From positions 68,998-132,997 of the forward strand of contig JAEWBY010000055.1 in the NCBI GenBank assembly GCA_023390905.1: a stretch of 64,000 nt of DNA, written 5' to 3'. The notes under the pieces are model-generated. The model saw only the letters and a program-made list of their open reading frames with translations, did no database searches and was not told where the DNA came from. Below, in pieces: positions 54,795 to 63,547 of this stretch (positions within the stretch are counted from its first letter, which is position 1; the number at the start of each line of letters is the position of its first letter). The stretch comes from Pseudomonadota bacterium (GTDB taxonomy: Bacteria > Pseudomonadota > Gammaproteobacteria > Xanthomonadales > Xanthomonadaceae). Position numbers and translations under genes: made by a program.

Positions 54795-57700
54795 TCAGAA
54801 CTTGTAGCGCACGCCCAGCATGTAGCGCGGGCTCTGATCGATCAGCTTGATGACCTGCTTCTTCGAACGCCCGTGCCAGCGCACGTCCTCGCCGGTGAAG
54901 TTGATCGCCTCGAAGCCCATCGACCAGTGATCGTTGAACGCGTAGTTCACGCTCAGATCCCACTGCTCATACTCTTCCACGTAGAAGGGATTGCGGTTGG
55001 AACCGTTCTGGTTGGCCGCGATCAGGTATTCATCGCGCCAGTTCCAGGCCAGGCGCGCGGACCAGCCGTACTTCTCGTACATCAGCATCAGATTGGCGGT
55101 GTCGCTCAATCCGAGCAGGGCGAACTGATCGCGTTCCAGGATCGTGTTGTCGAAGCCCACGTCACCATTGACCTTGGTGTAGTTGGCGAACACGCCAAAA
55201 CCGCTGTCACCGAAGAAGTACTGCCCACCCAGTTCCCAGCCGTGCAGCTTGGCCTTGTTCTGGTTGATGGGGCGGTTGACGTCGAACTCGTACAGCGGGT
55301 CATCGGCCTCGCCGACCAGATCGTAGGCATTCTCCATCGCCAGCACCTGTGCGGAACTGCCGTTGTACGCGGCCAGTCCGCCGGTCGCGCCGGCATTGCG
55401 CAGCATCGCCAGTGCGGTGAACAGCGCGGTGTCGTTGGCCGAGCAGCCGGAATCCACATCGTTGCCGGCCGCGGTGACCTGCGCCACGCAGGACGGGCTC
55501 AGCAGGAAGTCCAGCGCCGCCTGTGCGTCGGGTCCGGAGGTCGGATCGGTCAGCCCGTACAGCGGTTCACGCACGACGGTATTGCCGATGAAGTTGTCGA
55601 CCGACTTGTTCCAGTACGTGGCCGACACATAGCTCGCATCGGCGAAATACCACTCCAGCGCCAGATCGAAGTTGTTCGATTCCAGCGGCTGCAGGGCCGG
55701 GTTTTGCGCATCGCCGCCAGCGCGCGTGGACGGATTGACCAGGATGGATCCGGTCGGCTGGTTGGGATTCGGGCCCGCATACAGGTTGCCGTAGGGCGGA
55801 CGCGCGATGGTCTGGCTGAAGGAGGCGCGGCCCTTCAGCGTATCGGTGAGGTCGATGCTGAAGTCGAGGTTCGGCAACAGATAGCTGTAGCGCGTCTTCT
55901 CGCTGAAAGGCTGCTGCTCATCCGATCGCAGGATGCGGAAGTCGTTGTTGGACGACCACTGGATCGCGTTCGGCAACGCGACCTGCGAGGTCGACACCAC
56001 CTTGGTGCGCTCGTAGCGCACGCCGATGCGCGTGTTGGTCGGCATGCCGCCGAGTTCGCCTTCCAGTTCCAGTTGCACGTAGGCCGCGCGCGTGTTCTCG
56101 CGGATTTCGTTGTTGGCCGCCAACTGCGGATTGACGCGGTTGCTCGCGCCATAGAAGCCGTTGGCCCAGCGCGCACCGGCGCTGGTATCGCCCATCCAGG
56201 CCCCGGGCGCGGCGCCGTTGGCGCTGTAATCATCGAACATGCCGATGATGCTCACCGGGCGCAGCAGATCCGCCAGGCCGGGTTCGTTGCCGGTGTTGGC
56301 CACGCCCCAGTCGCCCAGGGTGGCGTACATCTCGGTGGCCTGGGTGCGGCGCATCGTCACCTTGGACGAATCCACGCCGAACACGAAGCGGCCGTTGTCG
56401 AACTCGAATTCGCCGTCGATGCGGCCCTGCTTGATCTCGGTTTCCTGCCGCTGCGCGTTGATGCGCAGCACCTGCGAGCCGATCTGTTCGACCGGGAAAT
56501 CCGGATTCACCACGCCGTTGGTGTTGCCCACGGCGTCGGCCGAGGTCGGATACCAGGTCCGCGAGCCCAGCGGCAGGCCGTCGTTGAACTGCAGCACCTG
56601 CGCCCAGTTGCCGCCGCAGTACGGGCCGACGGTGCAGTTGTTGGTGCCGGCGATGCTGAAATAGGTCGAGCCGCCGCCAGTCAGCGGATCATTGGGCAGG
56701 CTGCTGGACTTGGTGTCGTGGGTATCGAACTTCAGGCGGAAATTGTCGCTGACATCCCACAATGCGTTGAAGCCGAGCGATTCCAGCTTGTATTTCTGCT
56801 CGTTGTGCTGCTGCTCGAAACCGAAGTCCTTGCTGCCCACGATATCGCGCAGGTAGACCGGCGTGGCCACCGCTTCGTCGGTGTCGAACACCAGATCGGT
56901 GAAGCTGTTGGCGCGTTGCAGCCAGATGGTCTGCTCGCCGCGATCCTCGGAGATCTCGTTGGTCGAATAGGTGTAGTCCAGGGTCAGCGTCAGGCTGTCG
57001 ATCGGCGCGAACTGGATCACCGCCTGGCCGTTGATGCGCTCGCGCTCGAAATCGGCGAAGGCGTAGCGCAGATCATTGGGCATCGCATAAAGCTGGCCGA
57101 TCGCCGGCGCGTTGACCAGATTGGCGCCGGCGCGCAGCGCGGGATCGGTGCCGGTCCAGCGCTGGATGTTCCAGGCGTTCTCGGTGGCCTGCACCGAGCC
57201 GCCGTGGCGCTTCTGGTAGCTCGCGCTCACGCCGATGCCCCAGGTCTTGTCGTCGTTGGTATAGCTGAAGATGCCGGAGACTTCCGGCGTCATGTCGGTG
57301 TCGAAGGGTTGCGAATCGTCGTAGACCGCCTTGACGCCCGCGCTCGCGACCACGCCGGAATGATTGAACGGGCGATCGGTCTGGATGTTGATCGTCGCGC
57401 CGATGCCCCCGCTGGGCACCGTCGCCTGGCCGGTCTTGTAGACCTCCAGGGAACTGATCGCCTCCGAAGCGACCTGCGCGAAGTTGAACGCGCGCGTGCC
57501 GCCATCGACGCCGCCGATCGGCACCTGGCCCGGCGCGCCGAACGCATCGGCGCCCGGAATCTGCCGGCCGTTGAGCGTGACCATGTTGAACTGCGGACCA
57601 AAGCCGCGCGCGGTGATCTGCGCACCCTCGCCATCGCGCCGTTCAATCGAGATGCCGGTGATGCGCTGCAGCGATTCGGCCAGGTTGGTGTCGGGGAACT

Positions 57701-57962
57701 TGCCGATGTCCTCGGCGCTGATCGCATCGACCACGCCGGCCGAATCGCGCTTGATGCCCATCGACTGGTTGAGGCTGCTGCGGATGCCGGTCACCGTGAC
57801 CGTATCGAGCGTGGTGGCCGGGTCGCCCTGCTGCTGCGACGCGGATTGCTGCGCCGCCGCCGGCGCCTGCGCGCTCTGGGCGAACGCGGGATTGATCACC
57901 AGCGCGCCACCGACGAAGGTAAACATGGCGGTGGACTTGAAGCGTGCCAACTTGCGACTCAT
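54795..57962 (-). CDS. TonB-dependent receptor B (outer-membrane, xylan locus)
   Basis: The 1055-residue receptor has a signal peptide with cleavage at AFA-Q (about residue 29), a low-complexity Gln/Ala linker, TonB box-like TLDTVTVTGIR, plug segments AISAEDIGKFPDTNLAES and RGFGPQFNMVTLNGRQIPG, and a barrel ending GVRYKF. It is similar in design to receptor A. A XylR-type palindrome lies 285 bases upstream, and all surrounding genes serve xylan use, so xylo-oligosaccharides (perhaps glucuronated) are the likely ligand. ATG 57962 has a GAGG site at proper spacing; ATG 57968 two codons earlier is an alternative. Confidence 0.92.
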   Translation of the reverse strand: MSRKLARFKSTAMFTFVGGALVINPAFAQSAQAPAAAQQSASQQQGDPATTLDTVTVTGIRSSLNQSMGIKRDSAGVVDAISAEDIGKFPDTNLAESLQRITGISIERRDGEGAQITARGFGPQFNMVTLNGRQIPGADAFGAPGQVPIGGVDGGTRAFNFAQVASEAISSLEVYKTGQATVPSGGIGATINIQTDRPFNHSGVVASAGVKAVYDDSQPFDTDMTPEVSGIFSYTNDDKTWGIGVSASYQKRHGGSVQATENAWNIQRWTGTDPALRAGANLVNAPAIGQLYAMPNDLRYAFADFERERINGQAVIQFAPIDSLTLTLDYTYSTNEISEDRGEQTIWLQRANSFTDLVFDTDEAVATPVYLRDIVGSKDFGFEQQHNEQKYKLESLGFNALWDVSDNFRLKFDTHDTKSSSLPNDPLTGGGSTYFSIAGTNNCTVGPYCGGNWAQVLQFNDGLPLGSRTWYPTSADAVGNTNGVVNPDFPVEQIGSQVLRINAQRQETEIKQGRIDGEFEFDNGRFVFGVDSSKVTMRRTQATEMYATLGDWGVANTGNEPGLADLLRPVSIIGMFDDYSANGAAPGAWMGDTSAGARWANGFYGASNRVNPQLAANNEIRENTRAAYVQLELEGELGGMPTNTRIGVRYERTKVVSTSQVALPNAIQWSSNNDFRILRSDEQQPFSEKTRYSYLLPNLDFSIDLTDTLKGRASFSQTIARPPYGNLYAGPNPNQPTGSILVNPSTRAGGDAQNPALQPLESNNFDLALEWYFADASYVSATYWNKSVDNFIGNTVVREPLYGLTDPTSGPDAQAALDFLLSPSCVAQVTAAGNDVDSGCSANDTALFTALAMLRNAGATGGLAAYNGSSAQVLAMENAYDLVGEADDPLYEFDVNRPINQNKAKLHGWELGGQYFFGDSGFGVFANYTKVNGDVGFDNTILERDQFALLGLSDTANLMLMYEKYGWSARLAWNWRDEYLIAANQNGSNRNPFYVEEYEQWDLSVNYAFNDHWSMGFEAINFTGEDVRWHGRSKKQVIKLIDQSPRYMLGVRYKF

Positions 57963-58246
57963 CAGCATGTCCTCGGTTCTGGATTTGTCTGGACGGCTTC
58001 GATGCCATCCGGCCATTGCGCCGGATGCATGCTCCCCGCCGTCATGCGTGCGTGGTGCGGTACTTCCTGTTCATCGCTTTCCCCTTCGCTTCGATCGCCG
58101 GGGTCACCGTGCCGATGCTGCACGCGGCCCTGATTCCGGCGATTGCGAGGACGCGCGCCTGCGGTTGAGTACGCCAGCGCGGCCATCGCTCGAATCCAGT
58201 TGGTGGCTACCACTTTGCCGCTGCCGGGATTCCGGGGCAGGCAGTT

Positions 58247-58260
58247 TGGTAGCGCTACCA
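58247..58260. promoter_or_regulatory. XylR-type operator in front of TonB receptor B
   Basis: TGGTAGCGCTACCA, a perfect palindrome identical to the site at 37414. The presumed receptor module promoter lies here. Confidence 0.85.
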
Positions 58261-58427
58261 CCATTGGCGCGCAGCCTAGTCCCGCCTCAAAGTATTTGTC
58301 ACCATGCAGCGCAACAAAGCTTTTACATTCCGCTCAAAGCCGCGCCGGTGCTGCGTTTCAGCCTGTCCTGCAGGCATTGCACGCGCATTGACAGCGGCGA
58401 CCTGCGCGTGTAACCGCGATATCTCCC

Positions 58428-58441
58428 TGGTAGCGTTACCC
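58428..58441. promoter_or_regulatory. Imperfect XylR-type operator in front of xylR
   Basis: TGGTAGCGTTACCC matches the 14-bp consensus at 12 positions. It lies 78 bases before the xylR ATG and suggests weak autoregulation. Confidence 0.55.
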
Positions 58442-58518
58442 GCCGCAGGGTGGTGAAAGCGTTTCCAGCAGCGGCTTCATCCATTACCCTGCCGGCATCG
58501 ACTCCGCGCCTGTCCCCG

Positions 58519-59607
58519 ATGACAAAGAAAAAAGCTCCCGTACGAGCCGCACGCCGCCGCAAGGGGCACGCCGTCACCATCGATGAAGTGGCCACCCATG
58601 CGGGCGTGTCGCCGATGACGGTGTCGCGCGTGGTCAACGGACGCGGCACCGTGCGCGAGGACACGCGCGAACGCGTGCAGAAAGCCGTGCGCGAACTGGG
58701 CTATCGGCCCAACCTAGCGGCAAGTTCGCTCGCCGCCGCGCAGCACACCTGCATCGCGCTGATCTACACCAATCCCAGCTCGGCCTATCTGCGCGAATTG
58801 CTGGTCGGCGCGTTGAACGGATCCGGCCGCACCGCCGCGCAACTGGTCATCGCCACCTGGGACACGCTCGATGCCGACGGCCAGCGCCAGGCCGCGCGCG
58901 CGCTCGCCCGGAGCGTGGCCGGCGTGGTGCTGCCGCCGCCGCTGTGCGAATCAAAGCCGGTCATCAGCGAATTCCTCAAGGCCGGCGTGCCGGTGGTGTC
59001 GATCGCGTCCGGACAATTCAGCGACGACATTTCCTGCGTGCGCATCGACGACTTCCATGCCAGCCGCGAAATGACCGCGCATCTGATCGCCAAGGGCCAC
59101 AGGCATATCGGCTACATCAAGGGCAATCCGGATCAGACCGCGAGCGCGCATCGCTTCGACGGTTTCAAGGCGGCGCTGGCGGAAGCGAAATTGCCGTTCG
59201 AGCCCGGACTCGTGCAGCAGGGCTACTTCACTTATCGATCTGGCCTGGAGGCGGCGGAAAAGCTGCTGTCGCACGAGCCGCGTCCCACCGCGATCTTCGC
59301 GAGCAACGACGACATGGCCGCCGCCGTGGTGTCGGTCGCGCATCGCCGCGGACTCGACGTGCCGCAGGATCTCTCGGTCGTCGGTTTCGATGACACTTCC
59401 GCCGCGACGACCGTGTGGCCGGAACTGACGACCATCCACCAGCCGGTCGCGTCGATGGCCGATGCAGCTATCGACATCCTGCTGCGCACGATCCGCCGGC
59501 CCGACAAGAATGCGCGCGTCATCGTCAACCACGTGGTGCCGCATCAACTGGTGTCGCGTGATTCGGTGGCCGCGCCGAAGGGCAAGCGCGGGAAGGCGCG
59601 GGCGTGA
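58519..59607 (+). CDS. xylR: LacI-family regulator of xylan/xylose genes (XylR type)
   Basis: The 362-residue repressor has a 15-residue basic N-terminal tail, then helix-turn-helix at about 20-41 (VTIDEVATHAGVSPMTVSRVVNG), YRPNLAASSLAA hinge and a sugar-binding domain with SVAGVVLPPP, IASGQFSDD, GHRHIGYIKGNPDQ, AIFASNDDMAAA and VVGFDDTSAA. It faces away from TonB receptor B across a region with two XylR-type palindromes, and the same palindromes stand before xylB and the GH10/transporter units. The name is by context with the Xanthomonas XylR; the inducer (xylose or a xylo-oligosaccharide) is inferred. ATG 58519 was chosen over a GTG at 58450. Confidence 0.85.
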   Translation: MTKKKAPVRAARRRKGHAVTIDEVATHAGVSPMTVSRVVNGRGTVREDTRERVQKAVRELGYRPNLAASSLAAAQHTCIALIYTNPSSAYLRELLVGALNGSGRTAAQLVIATWDTLDADGQRQAARALARSVAGVVLPPPLCESKPVISEFLKAGVPVVSIASGQFSDDISCVRIDDFHASREMTAHLIAKGHRHIGYIKGNPDQTASAHRFDGFKAALAEAKLPFEPGLVQQGYFTYRSGLEAAEKLLSHEPRPTAIFASNDDMAAAVVSVAHRRGLDVPQDLSVVGFDDTSAATTVWPELTTIHQPVASMADAAIDILLRTIRRPDKNARVIVNHVVPHQLVSRDSVAAPKGKRGKARA

Positions 59608-59611
59608 TCGC

Positions 59612-60139
59612 TCAGGCAGGACGCTTGGGAGATGCGATCTTCTTCGCTGCCTTCTTCGCGGTGTTCACCGCAATCGCTTCACGGATGAGCGCCTTGAGCG
59701 CTTTTTCGTCGATGCGGTCACCTTCATGCAGGTCGATCGCGCGACGCGTGTTGCCTTCGAGGCTTGCATTGAACAGATGCGAAGGATCGGCCAGTGATGC
59801 GCCGTGGGCGAAGGTCAGTTTCACCGCGGTCTTGTAGGTCTCGCCGGTGCAGAGGATGCCGTCGCGGGACCACACCGGCACGCCGCGCCATTTCCATTCT
59901 TCCACGATCGCCGGATCCGCCTGGCGGATGATGCCGCGTACGCGCGCGAGCATTTCGCCGCGCCAGTCGCCGAGTGATTCGATACGCGCATCGATCAGGC
60001 TCGACGGATCCTGCCCGGCCTCTTCGGACCTGGGTGCGTGCGAACCGTGCGCGGCCGTGGCGCGGGTGGATGCCTTCTTCTTCGATGGCGCTGCGGTGGT
60101 GCGGGAAGCCGCGGCCGGGGTCGCTTTGCGGGTCGCCAT
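59612..60139 (-). CDS. DUF1801 protein with histone H1-like basic N-terminal tail
   Basis: This 175-residue protein has its first 40 residues as a Lys/Ala/Thr-rich disordered tail (APSKKKASTRATAAHGSH), then a DUF1801 domain (YdhG-like) with GDWRGEMLARVRGIIRQADP, EEWKWRGVPVWSRDG and KLTFAHGASL. It ends in a second basic stretch (NTAKKAAKKIASPKRP). The fold is iron-chaperone/frataxin-like by family description, but the function is unknown. It is convergent with xylR at 4 bases distance. Confidence 0.75.
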   Translation of the reverse strand: MATRKATPAAASRTTAAPSKKKASTRATAAHGSHAPRSEEAGQDPSSLIDARIESLGDWRGEMLARVRGIIRQADPAIVEEWKWRGVPVWSRDGILCTGETYKTAVKLTFAHGASLADPSHLFNASLEGNTRRAIDLHEGDRIDEKALKALIREAIAVNTAKKAAKKIASPKRPA

Positions 60140-60219
60140 GATGATCGCTCGTGCCGGGGTCGGACCGCGAGTCTAGCGCGCGCGGATGAGGTCGTGTCTC
60201 CCGCGCCTGAGCTCGAGCT

Positions 60220-60825
60220 TCAGGGCTTCCAGCCCGGCAATGCCGCCGCCTGCCGGATCCAGTCGGCGAGTTGTTCGCCGCCCACTTCGTCATGCTCGTG
60301 GATGTCGAGATAGCGGACCGAGGGATCCTTCGACTGTCCCGGCGGCATCGGCTTCAACGATTGGCCACGGAAGAAGGTCAACTTCACGTAGCGGTTGTAG
60401 CAGTGGTACGCGATGAACCAGCCCTGCCCTTCCACGCCGTAGAACGGCGAATTCCAGCGCACGGCCTTGGTCACGCCGGGCACGGTGCGTTCGATCAGGG
60501 CGTCGAGTTGGCGCCCCACCTCGCGCTTCCAGCCCGGCATCGCGCGGATGTACGCCTGCACGGGCGCATCGCCGTCACCCTTTGGAATCTGCGGATTGCC
60601 ACCGGAAAGCAGGCGGATCTGGCTGGATTCTCCGTTGCTGGCCGCGCGTTTGCGCGTGGCGGCCGGCTTCGATGTGGAGGCACCGCGATTGTCTTTGGGC
60701 GCCTTTCGCGCCGCATTCTTTTTCGCGCGTGTCGCCTGCGCGGGCGGGTGCGATGCGGAAGGCGAACGCGCTCCGGCCCGGGCAGCGGATGGGGTCTTCT
60801 TCGACCCGCCTGTGGTCACCGCCAT
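60220..60825 (-). CDS. DUF1801 protein with long basic, low-complexity N-terminal tail
   Basis: This 201-residue protein has about 65 residues of Lys/Ala/Pro/Ser-rich tail (SKKTPSAARAGARSPSAS and TRAKKNAARKAPKDNRG) before a DUF1801 domain with RAMPGWKREVGRQLDALIE, AVRWNSPFYGVEGQGWF and KLTFFRGQSLKPMPPG. It is a divergent paralogue of the neighbour at 59612, 80 bases apart and in the same orientation. The basic tail resembles histone H1-like bacterial proteins and could bind DNA; this is inference. Confidence 0.75.
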   Translation of the reverse strand: MAVTTGGSKKTPSAARAGARSPSASHPPAQATRAKKNAARKAPKDNRGASTSKPAATRKRAASNGESSQIRLLSGGNPQIPKGDGDAPVQAYIRAMPGWKREVGRQLDALIERTVPGVTKAVRWNSPFYGVEGQGWFIAYHCYNRYVKLTFFRGQSLKPMPPGQSKDPSVRYLDIHEHDEVGGEQLADWIRQAAALPGWKP

Positions 60826-60951
60826 GGACGCGCCTCCTGAAGTGCCGAATGCGGCGAGCATACCCTAGCCCGGCGCACGCGGCGTGCACACGCGCTTTGC
60901 GTCGCTGCCGCCATCGTGGTGATCTGCACGCACGCGTGGGAGGAGTACGCA

Positions 60952-61347
60952 ATGGAACACGTCACCGGGAGCTGTCTTTGCGGCGATGTCCGCATCGTCG
61001 CCACGGGCCGACCGTATCGAATCGGCCTGTGCCATTGCATGGACTGCCGCAAGCACCACGGCGCGGTGTTCTACGCTGCGGCGATATTCCCGCAGGACGC
61101 CGTCAGCATCGAAGGCGAAACTCGTGACTATGCGCACCGCCACTTCTGCCCGCGCTGCGGTTCTTCGGTATTCGCGCGCAGCGGGGACGAAATCGAAATC
61201 CATCTCGGCACGCTCGATGCGCCGGATCAATTCATCCCGACGTATGAAAACTGGACCGTGCGGCGCGAGTCATGGTTGCCGGCGTTTCCGCTGGCGCATC
61301 ACTACGTGCGCAATCGGGAAGGCGAGGGAAGGTTCGAGGATCCGTGA
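60952..61347 (+). CDS. GFA family (glutathione-dependent formaldehyde-activating enzyme-like) zinc protein
   Basis: This 131-residue protein has the two zinc sites of the GFA/Mss4-like fold: C8-x-C10, C27-x-C29-x-x-C32 (LCHCMDCRKHHG) and C66-x-x-C69 (FCPRCGSS). The true Gfa activates formaldehyde adducts, but most homologues are untested. A GGGAGGAG site just ahead of ATG 60952 fixes the start. It is the last gene of the ordinary chromosomal part before the gene-poor stretch. Confidence 0.85.
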   Translation: MEHVTGSCLCGDVRIVATGRPYRIGLCHCMDCRKHHGAVFYAAAIFPQDAVSIEGETRDYAHRHFCPRCGSSVFARSGDEIEIHLGTLDAPDQFIPTYENWTVRRESWLPAFPLAHHYVRNREGEGRFEDP

Positions 61348-62333
61348 AGGGATGGACTTCTAATGCGCGCATCCGCTTCCACGCACGACTTGCCAAGACA
61401 AAGCCGCTTGCAACGCTTGAGACAGCAATCATCCATGACTGCCGATCTGCTCAGCGGTGGCATTGCGTGCACCTCCCGTCCGTAAAGGGGCACCGCGAGG
61501 CAATAGCTGGGGCCGGAGCCTATGTAGTACCAGAACGCGTCCGAAGCCTGCATGGCCTGCCTCGGCCATGCAGGCGGTTCCTGGGCCGACTGCATATAGC
61601 GCCGGCGCTTGCTGAGGAGACCAGATCGGCGCCGTGTACCTGTCCTGACGGGTGTCGAAGCGCAAGCGTGCGAAGCTGCGCTTGATGTATTCATCGTGCG
61701 CGTCGTGCGCGCACCGCCGATAACACGGTTGAACTGGCTGCCATCACCCGCATGATCGCTATCCACGCTTTCTCGGACATCGATTGCATCGGTGCACCAT
61801 CGCGCTGGCCGTCAGGAAATGTGTGGGTTCGGCCAAAAGGCGCTAGCGAACAGCCCGTCGCTCAAAGCTTTGGCTCAATGTGGATGCTCTGTCCGTCTAG
61901 CGAATGACAGACATAAGACGCTAGTTTCAGGAAGGCGGATAGCCGTATGGCACTATTTCCACCACGTCCCTAGCGAACGCCATATTCATCAATGACTTAG
62001 AAGCTCATGCTCGTGTTCTGTAATGCATAGTTTGTCCGCCCTTGTAAGGCATAGTTTGGCCGCTCCTCCCCGCCACAGTCGGGGGTTCTACGCCGTCTTT
62101 ACTGACTGTTGTTAACGGTCTAGAGGACTGATCCCGAGTGTCGGCGTGCACCTAGAACCGACCCATGAGCACATGGAAGGTTCATTCGCCAATCGCCCGC
62201 GAAAGCGTTTGCGCTGGAAATGCCGACGAGCGTCGTGGATGGATCAGTCCACGGTGCGCATCGATACCCCGGGAGGGTCAATTGAACGCTAACAGCCGGG
62301 ATAGCCCGGCCCTTCAGTACACCCGTCGCGGAA
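61348..62333. other. Gene-poor stretch, no supported gene
   Basis: 986 bases of lower GC content than the rest. Several short frames exist on both strands but none has a good start, ribosome binding site or recognised family. The minus strand between about 61430 and 61740 has plausible peptide pieces in two frames (EYIKRSFARLRFDTRQDRY and SDAFWYYIGSGPSYCLAVPL), which may be a decayed gene; I could not name it. A 24-bp tandem repeat lies at 62019-62066. Confidence 0.5.
62019..62066. repeat. 24-bp tandem direct repeat, two imperfect copies
   Basis: Two adjacent copies share TGTAA-GCATAGTTTG-CCGC with few mismatches (TAATGCATAGTTTGTCCGCC and TAAGGCATAGTTTGGCCGCT). It stands in the non-coding accessory stretch. 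Such spaced repeats occur at ends of some transposable elements as transposase binding sites, but no adjacent transposase of that kind is seen. Confidence 0.6.
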
Positions 62334-62546
62334 CTAGGGGAAGGATGCGACGAGTTCGAGCTTGCCGGAATCGTTGGTGGCTTCGATCCGAGTCGGGATG
62401 AAGCGCAGGTTAGCGCGCGCGTCGGCGATCAGTTCGGCGTGGTGAATGGCCTGGGCTCGCTCCAGGAACCAAAACGAGGGTTCGCCGTCGTCGATCAGGC
62501 GCCAGCCGCCGTGGGAGGCCACGAGTTGCAGAGTGCAGCTAACCAA
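62334..62546 (-). CDS. Small DUF2188-like protein, TTG start
   Basis: This 70-residue protein starts at TTG 62546, six bases after an ideal AAGGAGGAGG ribosome binding site (plus-strand 62553-62562); no ATG fits as well. The sequence (LVASHGGWRLIDDGEPSFWF, RAQAIHHAELIADARANL) resembles DUF2188: a strand pair with GGW followed by a helix starting at a position where TKEEAI-like residues are usual. Function is unknown. It is isolated in the accessory stretch. Confidence 0.6.
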   Translation of the reverse strand: MVSCTLQLVASHGGWRLIDDGEPSFWFLERAQAIHHAELIADARANLRFIPTRIEATNDSGKLELVASFP

Positions 62547-62999
62547 CAGAAGCCTCCTCCTTGGGTGGGTCCCCGGACCGGCATCCGTGCCGGCGACCTT
62601 GTCCATTGCAGAGCGGTTCCGTTAATGGCGGTGCAAGCCGTTTCTGCCGGGGCAATATGAGACTGCCACGCAAGGGACGCTGGCGCAGTCGCGAAACTCC
62701 CCCATCGCGCGCAAGATTTTGCCTACCCTCGCGCTCACAAAGGCGGCTCCACGTTTGGTGCAGTTGAGCTATCAGGGCGCAATGATTGAGAGAAATCCAA
62801 CTTCCCCTCAAGGTGGACTAGGCCGCCAGGTGTTGGACCTGTTCAGATCCTGCACCTGCTTCTCTCTCGTCCCTGAACTGGCACAATGCTGGTCGTAACG
62901 TCCGCTCTTGGCAGGGAGCGGCCGCGAGAAGCCAAATGGTGAGCTTGGAACCCGGCCGAGAGCCTCTGGTTCTTTTCTGCAGATATGAGGGTGAGATCG
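62547..62999. other. Intergenic, no supported gene
   Basis: 453 bases; short frames on both strands lack ribosome binding sites and family resemblance. It probably holds the promoters for the small genes on either side. Confidence 0.5.
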
Positions 63000-63419
63000 A
63001 TGCTAAGGCTGCTTTGCATCACATTGAAGTTCGGTATGCCGGCTGTCTTGCTATTGGTTCCGATGCTGGCCATTTACGGATTTCTCTCACCCTGGCCTCC
63101 CGCCGCTGTCTCTCTTGCGCGCTATGGCGGCCAAGTGCCAGTCTTGGTCGGAGTTTCCGAAAAGGGAAGCTATTCGGACTATTCTCACGAGGTCAGGTCC
63201 TCTCACTCGTACATACTTTTTCCGGCGGTTTTACGCGACCCCAAGGTCGTTACCGTGGTTGTAGGTCCTCGCGGACTCCCAACCGAGAGCGAGTCGACGT
63301 CAGCGTTCTGGGGTTACTTAGCACTGTTGAGCGCATATGGCGTGTGCACCTGCTGGCTTTGGTTCCGTCGCGCGCGTCATGGCGATTCCTCGCGTCAAGC
63401 GACCGCTTCTGGCAGGTAG
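63000..63419 (+). CDS. Hypothetical membrane protein with two membrane segments
   Basis: The 139-residue protein has a first hydrophobic segment at about residues 5-30 (FGMPAVLLLVPMLAIYGFL), an extracytoplasmic middle part with SEKGSYSDYSHEVRSSHSYILFP, a second segment near 105-122 (AFWGYLALLSAYGVCTCWLW) and a basic tail. GC content is lower than the core genes, suggesting acquisition. The ATG at 63000 has a GAGGGTGAG site; an ATG at 62985 is in frame. No family recognised. Confidence 0.6.
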   Translation: MLRLLCITLKFGMPAVLLLVPMLAIYGFLSPWPPAAVSLARYGGQVPVLVGVSEKGSYSDYSHEVRSSHSYILFPAVLRDPKVVTVVVGPRGLPTESESTSAFWGYLALLSAYGVCTCWLWFRRARHGDSSRQATASGR

Positions 63420-63547
63420 CGGGAATAGTACTGGCCCGGCGGCAGAGCTGGTGCAACCGTCCGCTCTCGACTCCGGACATCCCCGTCGGATCAAGCTTTG
63501 AGTCGCGGAGGCCACAAATGCTGGAAGTCGTTGCGTAAGCTCCCCCG

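Larger units (their letters stand above)
57963..58518. other. Divergent control region between TonB receptor B and xylR
   Basis: 556 bases without a supported gene. It carries one perfect and one imperfect XylR-type palindrome and should hold both promoters. Confidence 0.6.

Noticed and set aside
54222..58133. 1303-codon open frame on the plus strand opposite TonB receptor B
   Set aside because: Antisense shadow of a high-GC gene; composition is Ala/Arg/Gly/Val-rich with no domain, while the minus strand encodes a complete receptor.
58201..58212. TGGTGGCTACCA near the XylR-type site
   Set aside because: Resembles the operator but the spacing is two bases shorter and the centre differs; not counted as a site.
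58387..58396. TTGACAGCGG half-site like the locus A operator in front of xylR
   Set aside because: Only one half-site; no inverted partner at the right distance.
61302..61766. 154-codon minus-strand frame
   Set aside because: Overlaps the GFA gene, has no ribosome binding site, and its plausible pieces lie in two different frames; at best a decayed gene.
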